Assembly (NCBI RefSeq): GCF_001941975.2
Contig: NZ_CP146991.1
Location: forward strand, 3,903,001 to 3,967,000
Direction of reading: 5' to 3'
Length of the DNA stretch: 64,000 nucleotides
Source: Sporomusa sphaeroides DSM 2875
GTDB taxonomy: Bacteria > Bacillota > Negativicutes > Sporomusales > Sporomusaceae
Part shown: positions 51,323 through 59,078 of the stretch, one piece after another
Layout of the letters: each line of letters starts with the position of its first letter
Numbering within the stretch: the first letter of the stretch is position 1
Position numbers and translations under genes: made by a program
Notes under the pieces: generated by a model
Seen by the model: only the letters and a program-made list of their open reading frames with translations
Told to the model about the DNA's origin: nothing
Databases searched by the model: none

Positions 51323-52768
51323 TTATGGAGTACCACCAAGATGTCGGATATAGCCCTTGCATTTGTCAATCCAGTACTGGTCATGACTGTAGTCAATACA
51401 CCTGTGGAACGCGTCAATGGCATCCTGATTGCGCTTAAGGTAGTAGAAAGCAAAGCCTTTACAAAAATATGCCGCTGCATTTTGCGGATCAATATCAATT
51501 ACATGATCAAATTCAGCAATAGCCTGTTCATATTGTTCTAATTCGATATAAGCGTGGCCGCGCGCATTATAAGCACTTATACATCTAGGATCAATAGCAA
51601 GAGCTTTGTCATAGTCAGAAAAAGCATTGTTGTATTGCTTTAACGCGATGTATGCATTACCGCGGATGCAGTATGCCCTCACATTCCGCGGATTAATTTC
51701 AAGGGCTTGATCGTAGTCGCGAATGGCATTTTCATATTGCTGCAGTGCTTGATAGGCATTACCATGCAGAATATATTCTTTTTCGCTTTGCGGAGTAACT
51801 GCAATTACTTTCTCGTAATCAGCCTTAGCCTTCTCCCTTTGGTTTAAAAACGCATCATACAAGTCTCCGCGGGATGAGTACGCGGAAATGTTCCGGGGAT
51901 CAAGTTCAATGACTTTGTCGAAATCGGCTAATGCCAAAGTGTATTTACCTAAAATCAGGTAGGTAACGCCACGTTGCTGATAGGCTAACGCATGCTCAGG
52001 ACAAAGGGAAATTATCTTGTCTGAATCAGCAATGGACTGTTTATACTGATGTGAAAGAAAATAACTCAAAGAACGGTAGTAGTAAAAGTTTGGATTAAGC
52101 ATGTTTAAGGCAATCGCTTCGGTAAATGCCCTGCTGGCCTCAGGATAAGCCTTTTGTTTTACTAAATCGCAGCCCTGCGCAAACCACTGGTTAGCGGTAA
52201 AATTCCGCTCGTTCTGAGCGATACGCAATTTGATCGTTTGAACTTCGGCACCTTGGGCTTTCGCCAGTTGTTCTTTCAAGGCATCCAGTTCCCGCTGGCT
52301 TTCATCGTAATTTGCCTGCAAACTTTTCATAAGCAGGGCAGTTTCTTTATCCTTCATACTATTGAGCAGAGAATGTATCTCGTCCGAATCATATTCAGCG
52401 GTGATTGTGACTCGGAAGCACAGGGTCCCTTTGATAACCTTCGGCTTATCATATTGTTTGGTTATAATTTTCATAACGCCGCGGGATAAAATATTGACCT
52501 CATCCTTCGTTACTACAAGATTGTTAGTCTTGCAATAGTCTGCAACATAGCTGGCAGCTTGTTCGGCCACAGCATGCATGGCCTTCATCAATGCGCGCTC
52601 TTTAGCAACTAAAGGTGTTTCACCGTCACTCATAGTATATTCACCGGTGGCGGTGAAACGCTGCCCTGCGGCACCTGCCGTCAATGGTGCAGCCATTAAC
52701 AAAAACAGAAAAAATGCCGCAACTATCCCGGATGCAAGATTTCGCCAATACTGCCTATGCCTCTTCAT
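51323..52768 (-). CDS. Secreted/periplasmic TPR protein, paralogue 1
   Basis: A 481-residue protein. A signal peptide (VAAFFLFLLMAAPLTAGAAG) precedes an N-terminal domain starting FTATGEYTMSDGETPLVAKERAL and including DEVNILSRGVMKI, shared with the next gene. A coiled-coil-prone helix at about 150-200 comes next, then about seven tetratricopeptide repeats (for example ALADFDKVIELDPRNISAYS, AIRDYDQALEINPRNVRAY). TPR arrays bind protein partners. The N-terminal domain recalls FlgT/LPP20-type periplasmic domains, but I am unsure. It is 25 bases downstream of paralogue 2, so both form one operon. Confidence 0.85.
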   Translation of the reverse strand: MKRHRQYWRNLASGIVAAFFLFLLMAAPLTAGAAGQRFTATGEYTMSDGETPLVAKERALMKAMHAVAEQAASYVADYCKTNNLVVTKDEVNILSRGVMKIITKQYDKPKVIKGTLCFRVTITAEYDSDEIHSLLNSMKDKETALLMKSLQANYDESQRELDALKEQLAKAQGAEVQTIKLRIAQNERNFTANQWFAQGCDLVKQKAYPEASRAFTEAIALNMLNPNFYYYRSLSYFLSHQYKQSIADSDKIISLCPEHALAYQQRGVTYLILGKYTLALADFDKVIELDPRNISAYSSRGDLYDAFLNQREKAKADYEKVIAVTPQSEKEYILHGNAYQALQQYENAIRDYDQALEINPRNVRAYCIRGNAYIALKQYNNAFSDYDKALAIDPRCISAYNARGHAYIELEQYEQAIAEFDHVIDIDPQNAAAYFCKGFAFYYLKRNQDAIDAFHRCIDYSHDQYWIDKCKGYIRHLGGTP

Positions 52769-52793
52769 AGCCCCTCATCCTCATATAGCAAAT

Positions 52794-54359
52794 TTACTTG
52801 TATCCGGCTTGCAGCATACCCTCAAGCTGGATAATGATACTCTTGGCAAATTCAATCCGGTCAGCCTCATTACCATAACGAATATAAAGCCGCAGAGCGT
52901 CAATAGCCTCCTGAGCCCGCTGTAGATATACCAGCGACAACCCTTTGTAAAAGTATGTATCGCTTAGCTTTCCGGGGTTAAGTTCTATGGCTTTGTCACA
53001 ATCGGCAATGGCCGCTTCAAACTGTTTCAAACCGTATTTGCTAACCCCCCGATAGAAATAGTTAATCGCATCGCTTGGGTCAAGCTGAATGGCTTTGTCA
53101 TAATCAGTGATCGCCTCCTGGTATCGCGCCAATTGGTGGTGCGCCATACCGCGGTTTCTATATACGTGCGTGGTATTCAGTCCAAGCAGGATAGCTTGGT
53201 TAAAATCGGCTATTGCCGGCTCATATTGTTCTAAAATGCTTTTAGCCTGTCCACGGCTTTGGTAGGCTTCCTGACAGCTCGGATTAAGCCTGATAGATTG
53301 CTCATAGTCAGCGAGAGCCTGCTGATATTGTCCCAACGCGAAATAGGCATTGCCACGATTATCGTATACATTTGTAATAGTAGGATCAAGGGCGATGGCT
53401 TTATTGTAATCAGCCAGGGCCATATCGTACCGTCCATCCCTGGCGTAGATAATACCGCGGTTATTACGCGCGTAAACATTATTGGGGTTTATTGCGATGG
53501 CTTGATCATAATCAGCCAGCGCCAGATCGCAGCGATTTAAATTGTCATAAACAACACCGCGGCTATAATATGCATAGTCATATGCCGGATCAAGGGCAAT
53601 GGCCTTATTGTGATCAGCCAGGGCTGCATCTAGTTGTTGCAATTCATAATAGGCATTTCCCCTGCTAAAATAAGCAAACGCATAATTCTGGTCCAGGTCA
53701 ATAGCCTGTGTAAACGCTTGTACTGATGCCTCATAGTTTTCCTGTACTGCCGAATTGTAACCCTGTTCAATCAGCCCGGCAATTCTGTAGCGTCTTTCGT
53801 TTTCGGCAATTCTTTGGACAATATCTTTCTTTTTATTGCCTGAGGCTTGGGCAAGCTGCGCTTTAAGCTTTTTAATGTCCTGCTGGCAATCTTCATACAC
53901 AGCTTGCATCCGCTTCAAGTCAATAGCCAATGCTCCGCTTTGAAATCTCTGGCGCAACGCCTCAATATTGTCAGTATTTACCATGGCAGTGATGGTAACG
54001 CGCAGGTAACAGGTATTACCAAAATATCTTGGTTCGTCGTACTGTTTGTTTAAAACTTCAACTATACCACGAGACAAAATATTGACTTCATCTTCTGATA
54101 AAACCACGTTGCTTGTCCTTCCATAACTTTCAATATATATGCCGGCCTGTTCGGCAGCAGACTTTATAGCCTCCGCTAAGGCCCGCTCTTTGGCGACCGG
54201 CATGGTTTCGCCCTCAGCCATAGTATATTCACCAGAAGCGGTGATGGTCTGAATTTCTGCGTTAGCCGGAAGCATTGCCGTAAAAAAAAGAAATAGTATA
54301 AGAGCAATACATCTAATGAAGTTAGTCCTATTCAGCAAGCAATCTAAACCAATATACAT
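52794..54359 (-). CDS. Secreted/periplasmic TPR protein, paralogue 2
   Basis: About 521 residues from ATG 54359 (GTG 54368 is the alternative). The signal peptide (CIALILFLFFTAMLPANA) is followed by the same N-terminal domain as paralogue 1 (ITASGEYTMAEGETMPVAKERAL, DEVNILSRGIVEVLNK; quoted as motifs), a helical coil, and about nine TPR units (ALADYNKAIALDP-type, quoted in part). It overlaps no other gene and is the first of the two-gene operon. The duplicated architecture suggests a heteromeric or exchangeable scaffold in the envelope. Function unknown. It lies inside the 51-bp repeat-bounded segment. Confidence 0.85.
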   Translation of the reverse strand: MYIGLDCLLNRTNFIRCIALILFLFFTAMLPANAEIQTITASGEYTMAEGETMPVAKERALAEAIKSAAEQAGIYIESYGRTSNVVLSEDEVNILSRGIVEVLNKQYDEPRYFGNTCYLRVTITAMVNTDNIEALRQRFQSGALAIDLKRMQAVYEDCQQDIKKLKAQLAQASGNKKKDIVQRIAENERRYRIAGLIEQGYNSAVQENYEASVQAFTQAIDLDQNYAFAYFSRGNAYYELQQLDAALADHNKAIALDPAYDYAYYSRGVVYDNLNRCDLALADYDQAIAINPNNVYARNNRGIIYARDGRYDMALADYNKAIALDPTITNVYDNRGNAYFALGQYQQALADYEQSIRLNPSCQEAYQSRGQAKSILEQYEPAIADFNQAILLGLNTTHVYRNRGMAHHQLARYQEAITDYDKAIQLDPSDAINYFYRGVSKYGLKQFEAAIADCDKAIELNPGKLSDTYFYKGLSLVYLQRAQEAIDALRLYIRYGNEADRIEFAKSIIIQLEGMLQAGYK

Positions 54360-54368
54360 CGCATTCAC

Positions 54369-54420
54369 CCTTCTTCAGTAGATTTGTTCTCCTAAATAGT
54401 AATCCCACTCTCCACAACCG
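54369..54420. other. Short gap between TPR operon and phage remnant
   Basis: AT-rich, with no recognisable promoter or gene. It separates the TPR operon's start from the 5' remnant of the TonB-box gene. Confidence 0.4.
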
Positions 54421-54545
54421 TCACGCTAAATAATTGAGCATTATGCTGTTGCTTGTATTAAATTCATCGCTCATATCTCCAAATCCTTCCAGATTATTTT
54501 TTTATTACAAAGTCCTCTAAATATGGTTTAGCTAAATACATTTTT
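54421..54545 (-). pseudogene. 5' remnant of a second copy of the TonB-box gene
   Basis: ATG 54474 after AAGGATTTGGAG opens MSDEFNTSNSIMLNYLA and stops at 54421. The first seven residues and about 70 upstream bases match the start region of the gene at 43024-44166 (MSDEFNTNQQFNDQ; TTTAGCTAAACCATATTTA and the ACTTTG-TAATAAA stretch). The TonB box and all later sequence are missing. An adjoining 15-codon frame (54541-54494) follows the CTATTCTTTATCCGTACA motif and a ribosome-site-like GAGGGTGA. Confidence 0.75.
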
Positions 54546-54552
54546 TCACCCT

Positions 54553-54570
54553 CTATTCTTTATCCGTACA
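54553..54570 (-). promoter_or_regulatory. Recurring 18-bp motif, copy 4
   Basis: This exact copy lies within the second 51-bp repeat, next to GAGGGTGA and the phage remnant at 54421-54545. Confidence 0.6.
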
Positions 54571-54603
54571 AGTTATGATGCTAAAAGTTACAATATTTTC
54601 AAA
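54553..54603. repeat. 51-bp direct repeat, copy 2
   Basis: Same orientation as 49902-49952, four mismatches over 51 bases. It joins the TonB-box remnant to the chromosomal MBL-rhodanese gene region and marks the outer edge of phage-derived DNA. Confidence 0.85.
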
Positions 54604-54609
54604 TACAAC

Positions 54610-54658
54610 AAAAGCCCCTGTTACAGCCGGATAAACCAAAGCCGTAACAGGAGCTTTT
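54610..54658 (-). terminator. Terminator after the MBL-rhodanese gene; dispersed hairpin repeat copy
   Basis: AAAAGCCCCTGTTAC (54610-54624) pairs with GTAACAGGAGCTTTT (54644-54658) with one mismatch. It resembles the terminator at 31232-31272, including the GCCGG-TAAACCAA-GCC loop. Confidence 0.8.
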
Positions 54659-54669
54659 CTCGCGTTTTT

Positions 54670-55746
54670 CTATACAGAGTTATGCTTTTGCCAGGCAAGC
54701 ATACCGCCGGTAAGCACATAGGCTTTTTCAAAGCCTGCCTTTTTTAATATCTGTGCACCGGTAACAGCTCTGGCTCCCGAACGGCAAACCACTGCAATAT
54801 CTTTGTGCTTATACTCCTCAAGTTCACCAAGCCTTCCGGTTAACTGCCCTATCGGCAGATGGACAATCCCTTCAATAGACCCCAGCGGGCCGGTAAGCTC
54901 CTCTTTTTCCCGCACATCCAGCAGCAGTATGTCCGTCTTATTTGTCTGCAGCCGGTGCTTTAATTCCGGTACATCGATATAGTCGACCACCAGCTCGTTT
55001 ACGCCTTTTTCCATAGTTCCCTTGATTTCACAGGCAGGAGTGTCGACCGGAATCCAAGCGGCATTCGGGTCCTTGGCACAGGCGTAATTGGCCTGCAGCA
55101 CATCCTTCATCCAGTCTGCCGGGCCAAGGCGCAGGTCTTCAAGGTACTGAATAAACTCCTCTTTGCTCCGCTTTTGCAGATGCGGATTGCTGACCCTCTG
55201 TTTGCCCAGGGTCGACGGCTGGCGGTCCCGGTATTCATGTGCCGGATATACGACAAGACTGTCAGGCAGGTTGTCCAGCTTGTTTAGGCTCTCCCAATGG
55301 TCGGCCGGATTACCGCCCGGCAGGTCGTCCCGCCCTGCACCGGCATCGTCCAGGAACAGGAAATCACCTGTCAGCAGTTTGTCTTCCACCATCAGGCTAA
55401 TGGAATCCTGCGTGTGTCCTGGAGTATGGATGACCTTAATCTCCAGCCCGTTAAACCGCAGAATGTCGCCGTCTTTGACCCGCATACTGACACACCGGGG
55501 CGGGGCATTCTCATGCATCACATACTCACAGTCGGTTGCATCCCGCAGGGCTGACCCTGCTGAAATATGGTCGGCATGAATATGGGTGTCAATAACATGG
55601 GTTAAGGTAAAGTTTTCCTCCTTTAACAAAGCAAGATACTCGGTAAAATGATCAATTACCGGATCAACGAGAATTGCCTGCCGAGACTGCTCGTTAACCA
55701 GAAGATAAGTACGACAGGCGTGTGGATTTAACTGTTTAAATAGCAT
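54670..55746 (-). CDS. Persulfide dioxygenase (ETHE1-like)-rhodanese fusion
   Basis: A 358-residue protein. The N-terminal MBL domain has DTHIHADHISAG, HTPGHTQDSI, GDFLFLDDAGAGRDDLPGG and VYPAHEYRD, the ETHE1-type iron-binding pattern. The C-terminal rhodanese domain (about 255-350) contains DILLLDVREKEE, the active-site loop VVCRSGARA (Cys) and LTGGMLAWQKH. Such fusions oxidise glutathione- or CoA-persulfide and transfer sulfur, giving sulfide detoxification. ATG is preceded by GAGGGAGCG. It is cytoplasmic and monocistronic, with the terminator at 54610. Confidence 0.9.
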   Translation of the reverse strand: MLFKQLNPHACRTYLLVNEQSRQAILVDPVIDHFTEYLALLKEENFTLTHVIDTHIHADHISAGSALRDATDCEYVMHENAPPRCVSMRVKDGDILRFNGLEIKVIHTPGHTQDSISLMVEDKLLTGDFLFLDDAGAGRDDLPGGNPADHWESLNKLDNLPDSLVVYPAHEYRDRQPSTLGKQRVSNPHLQKRSKEEFIQYLEDLRLGPADWMKDVLQANYACAKDPNAAWIPVDTPACEIKGTMEKGVNELVVDYIDVPELKHRLQTNKTDILLLDVREKEELTGPLGSIEGIVHLPIGQLTGRLGELEEYKHKDIAVVCRSGARAVTGAQILKKAGFEKAYVLTGGMLAWQKHNSV

Positions 55747-55885
55747 AAGCTCACGCTCCCTCTGTCAGTATGTTGCTTATAGTATAGCATTTATGGCGAA
55801 AAGTTCCAGCAAAAATCCGTTTGTCTTTGGGAACAGGTTTACTGTGGTATAATAAGAGCAGTACATACTTAGGAGGTTTATCGCC

Positions 55886-56173
55886 GTGGTCGTTATCAAG
55901 TTAAGAAATACCGTTCAGCCAACCCCGCCTGACAAATACAAAACAATTGATGAATTTTTTGCCGATATGTATGATTACGGAGAAATTGTCTTTGCGTATG
56001 GTGAACAAAAATATATTGTCACATATTATGATAACAAGCTCTCTATCGCAGAAAGTTCCGCTCCGGATAACCTGCAGTCATTTGCATCACCGGAGGAGTT
56101 TGCCGCCACTTTTGAGCTTGCAGGCAGCAAGTTCAAAGATATTATTGCCGAAATCGATATCCTGATACGGTAA
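55886..56173 (+). CDS. Hypothetical 95-residue protein
   Basis: A GTG start 8 bases after AGGAGGTT. It is acidic with mixed beta-alpha structure (EIVFAYGEQKYIVTYYDNKLSIAE is a beta-hairpin-like region, residues about 33-56), ending DIIAEIDILIR. No family is recognised, and it has no signal peptide. A terminator follows. The coding nature is supported by the ribosome site and codon use. Confidence 0.7.
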   Translation: MVVIKLRNTVQPTPPDKYKTIDEFFADMYDYGEIVFAYGEQKYIVTYYDNKLSIAESSAPDNLQSFASPEEFAATFELAGSKFKDIIAEIDILIR

Positions 56174-56218
56174 TCATTGCTTGCCAGGCACCTTTCGCCA
56201 ATTATGTGGCAGAAAAAA

Positions 56219-56252
56219 ACTCCAGCCTTGCCACCGGCAGGCTGGAGTTTTT
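56219..56252 (+). terminator. Terminator between convergent genes
   Basis: ACTCCAGCCT (56219-56228) pairs with AGGCTGGAGT (56239-56248), followed by TTTTTGG and preceded by an A-run. It serves the hypothetical protein and the convergent DUF3794 gene. Confidence 0.88.
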
Positions 56253-56272
56253 TGGCCCGTAAAGGCTGCCTA

Positions 56273-57076
56273 TTATCCTTTGGGTTTGGGGGGCAGTACT
56301 CCCGGAGGATATCCCGGCAGTTGCAGCATAACTTCCCGGTCGGCCATAACCTTGACGGTAATTCTCAGTACCACCGACACGTCAAAGTGGCGGGTGCAGC
56401 AGTGCATTGGTTTATGCGGCTTGCAATGGTGATGATGATCATGGTCGCAGTGGCAGTCTGGTTTGCATTTGTGAGGAAACTTATGCTTCTTCAGTGTCTT
56501 CTTTTTGGGCTTATGATGGTAGTTATCGTCGCAATCACAGTCGTAGTCACAATCATCGTAGTCGTCACAGTCGTGATGATGGTGGTGATGGTGATGATCG
56601 CAATCATCGTCATAGTCGTCATCGCAGTCGTCATACTTGTGCCCTTTTTTCTTATACCACTGGGCCCGGGTATGCTCCTCGCAGGCATAATCGACAAACT
56701 CCACCATAACATTGGCCTCTGCATCCATCCCCCGCCTGGCCCCTCTGATATCGGCATGAGCGGTAAAACGAACAGGCCAGACTTCTACCGCATGCACCGG
56801 CTGGCGCGGCTTGCAGGCGACATACAGAGCCTTGACCTCAAACTGGCCTCTGACAACCACTTTGTTAGGTATAATATCAACGCTGGTAATACACAATTTT
56901 TTTACAAAAACATCAACAATCTGTTCAATGGCAGGTTTGTGGCGGGGCACCACCACATGAACATCAATTGATTTTTGGACATCTCTTTCTCCCAATACCT
57001 GCTGAACCACAATAGATTTCGGGCCATACCCTGCAGTGCAGTAGTTGGGGCGATCCCATGGTTCTATATGTGTCAT
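56273..57076 (-). CDS. DUF3794 (SPOCS) domain protein with His/Asp/Cys-rich insert
   Basis: A 267-residue protein with ATG after GGAGGGTAA. Residues 20-130 form a SPOCS-type domain (VQQVLGERDVQKSIDVHVVV, KLCITSVDIIPNKVVVRGQF), as in SipL and other spore-coat morphogenesis proteins. Residues about 140-225 are a run of DDCDDDYDDD, eight consecutive His, and Cys/His/Lys clusters, strongly suited to metal binding. A short domain (HFDVSVVLRITVKVMADREV) and a Pro-rich tail end it. It probably sits in the spore coat or exosporium. The metal-binding role is inferred from composition. Confidence 0.8.
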   Translation of the reverse strand: MTHIEPWDRPNYCTAGYGPKSIVVQQVLGERDVQKSIDVHVVVPRHKPAIEQIVDVFVKKLCITSVDIIPNKVVVRGQFEVKALYVACKPRQPVHAVEVWPVRFTAHADIRGARRGMDAEANVMVEFVDYACEEHTRAQWYKKKGHKYDDCDDDYDDDCDHHHHHHHHDCDDYDDCDYDCDCDDNYHHKPKKKTLKKHKFPHKCKPDCHCDHDHHHHCKPHKPMHCCTRHFDVSVVLRITVKVMADREVMLQLPGYPPGVLPPKPKG

Positions 57077-57368
57077 TGTTACCCTCCTTTCGCGTCCTTA
57101 TAACATATATATGCAAACGGGCAGAATAAGACACTAACCAAAGGTATACTCTTTCCCGGCTGCCATACCCCAAAGCCGGAAAGTTTGCGCGGCAATCAGG
57201 GTAAACTAGGCAAAAATAAATTGTTTTCCAGCTCTTAAAATATTGCGTCTTACCGGTAATATTGCAGGAGTGGAGAAGTTCTGTGTTGAAAAATATCCAA
57301 TCTGGTCAAAACAAAAAAACTGTCAGCCAGGTGCTGTCTAAATTTAATATAAATTACTGAGGTGAACC
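57077..57368. other. Intergenic region between divergent coat and fumarate reductase genes
   Basis: 292 bases with no clear gene. A 25-codon frame (GTG near 57283, MLKNIQSGQNKKTVSQ...) ends just before the ribosome site of the reductase gene and may be a leader peptide. No confident promoter was identified. Confidence 0.4.
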
Positions 57369-59078
57369 ATGCTTACTTTTGACGTACTCGTCATCGGCAG
57401 CGGCGGCGCCGGGATGCGCGCCGCCCTGGAAGCCGTGCGTCAGCAGGGCCTCTCCGTCGGCCTGATGACCAAGATGTTTCCCACCCGTTCAGCCACCGGC
57501 TGTGCCCAGGGCGGCATCAACGGCTCGCTCAAAAATGCCGACCCCAATGATTCCATAGAAAAACACATTTTTGATACCGTGAAAGGCAGCGACTATTTAG
57601 GCGATCAGGATGCCATCGAATACTTTATTGCCAGCCTGCCTGACGCCATCCGGGAACTGGACTACCTGGGTGTACCGTTTTCCCGTGACAGCGAGGGACG
57701 GATTGCCCAGCGCAACTTCGGCGGCGCCTCATCCCCCCGCACCTGTTTTTCCGCCGACGTAACCGGCCATGTTATTTTGCACGCGCTCTATGAGCAATGC
57801 CTGAAGCATGGGGTAACCGTTCTGGCCGAATGGTACCTCCTCCAAATTGTTACCGACAAGGGCAAGCTGTGCGGCGTTGTCGCCTATGATATGAAAGGCG
57901 GCCGCATCGTCCCGGTTGCCGCTAAAGCCATTGTTGTGGCCACAGGCGGGGCCGGACGCATGTACTGGCTCAGGACCACCAACCCCTTTACCTCGACAGG
58001 CGACGGGATTGCCGCCTGTTTGGAAGCCGGGATTCCGGTAAAAGACCCCGAATTTGTCCAATTCCACCCTACCGGCCTGGCAGGAACCGGCATTCTGATG
58101 TCCGAAGCCTCCCGGGGCGAGGGCGGTTATCTCCTCAATAACCAAGACGAGCGTTTCATGTCCCGCTATGCGCCGGAAAAAATGGAGCTGGCCACCCGTG
58201 ACCTTGTTTCCCAGGCAATTGAGACCGAGATTAAAGAAGGCCGCGGCTTTGGTGAAGGCTTACAAGCCTATGTAGAGTTAGATCTCCGGCATCTGGGCCA
58301 GGAAAAAATTATGGAACGCCTGCCACAAATCCGGGAGCTGGCCATCACCTTTGAGCAGGTTGACCCCATTCATCAGCCAATCCCCATCCGGCCCAGCTGC
58401 CACTATTCCATGGGCGGCATTGATGTCATTGACTACCGTACCTGCGCTACCGCCGTGGAGGGTGTGTTCGCCGCCGGCGAAGCGGCCTGCATCTCCATCC
58501 ATGGCGCCAACCGTCTTGGCGGTAATTCACTGGCCGACATTGTAGCCTTCGGCAAATTTGCCGGACAAGGGGCCGCCAATTGCGCTGCCCGGCGTCAGGC
58601 GGTAAACACCGAAGCGGCCCTCCAGGCGGCCACAGCCTGGGAAGCCAGGTTCGAAACCGTTACCAACAGAAGCACAGGCGTCACGGTGAACAGCGTCCGT
58701 GACCGCCTGGCCGAAATCATGTGGAACAATGTCGGCGTATTCCGCACGGCTGCCGAAATGGAAGCCGCCCTGACGGTGGTTGACAGTCTGCTGCAGGAAT
58801 ATCAAACCGTCATGGTGCCTGATAAAAATAAGCTCTATAACACCGCCTTTGTCAACTACATCGAACTGGGCAGCATGCTGACAGTGGCTAAAACCGTTGT
58901 GCTCGGCGCCCTAAACCGCAAAGAAAGCCGCGGCAGCCATTGCCGGGCCGATTTCCCCAACCGAGATGATGCCAATTTCCTCAAACACACCCTGGTGTCC
59001 AAGGAAGGGCAAGCCTACAATATAGCTTATCGGCCGGTTGTCATCACCAACTATCCGCCGGCAGAAAGGAAATACTGA
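57369..59078 (+). CDS. Fumarate reductase/succinate dehydrogenase flavoprotein (SdhA/MfrA-type)
   Basis: A 569-residue FAD protein. The N-terminal Rossmann is VIGSGGAGMRAALEA. Catalytic region landmarks are HPTGLAGTGILMSEASRGEGG, RPSCHYSMGGI and HGANRLGGNSLADIVAFG. There is no Tat or Sec signal, so it faces the cytoplasm, unlike the periplasmic MfrA of Wolinella. ATG follows GAGGTGAA. Its TGA overlaps the iron-sulfur subunit start by one base. With the next two genes it forms an SdhABE-type complex that reduces fumarate or oxidises succinate. Confidence 0.95.
   Translation: MLTFDVLVIGSGGAGMRAALEAVRQQGLSVGLMTKMFPTRSATGCAQGGINGSLKNADPNDSIEKHIFDTVKGSDYLGDQDAIEYFIASLPDAIRELDYLGVPFSRDSEGRIAQRNFGGASSPRTCFSADVTGHVILHALYEQCLKHGVTVLAEWYLLQIVTDKGKLCGVVAYDMKGGRIVPVAAKAIVVATGGAGRMYWLRTTNPFTSTGDGIAACLEAGIPVKDPEFVQFHPTGLAGTGILMSEASRGEGGYLLNNQDERFMSRYAPEKMELATRDLVSQAIETEIKEGRGFGEGLQAYVELDLRHLGQEKIMERLPQIRELAITFEQVDPIHQPIPIRPSCHYSMGGIDVIDYRTCATAVEGVFAAGEAACISIHGANRLGGNSLADIVAFGKFAGQGAANCAARRQAVNTEAALQAATAWEARFETVTNRSTGVTVNSVRDRLAEIMWNNVGVFRTAAEMEAALTVVDSLLQEYQTVMVPDKNKLYNTAFVNYIELGSMLTVAKTVVLGALNRKESRGSHCRADFPNRDDANFLKHTLVSKEGQAYNIAYRPVVITNYPPAERKY

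Noticed and set aside
49902-54603. The 51-bp repeats as attL/attR of an integrated element
   Set aside because: No integrase lies between them, and each copy includes a ribosome-site-linked motif found twice more within phage genes, so a duplicated phage module is more likely.
56177-56971. A long plus-strand frame rich in Val/Ile/Met that looks like a membrane protein
   Set aside because: It is the antisense of the His/Asp codon runs of the DUF3794 gene; there is no ribosome site and the minus-strand protein has a conserved domain.
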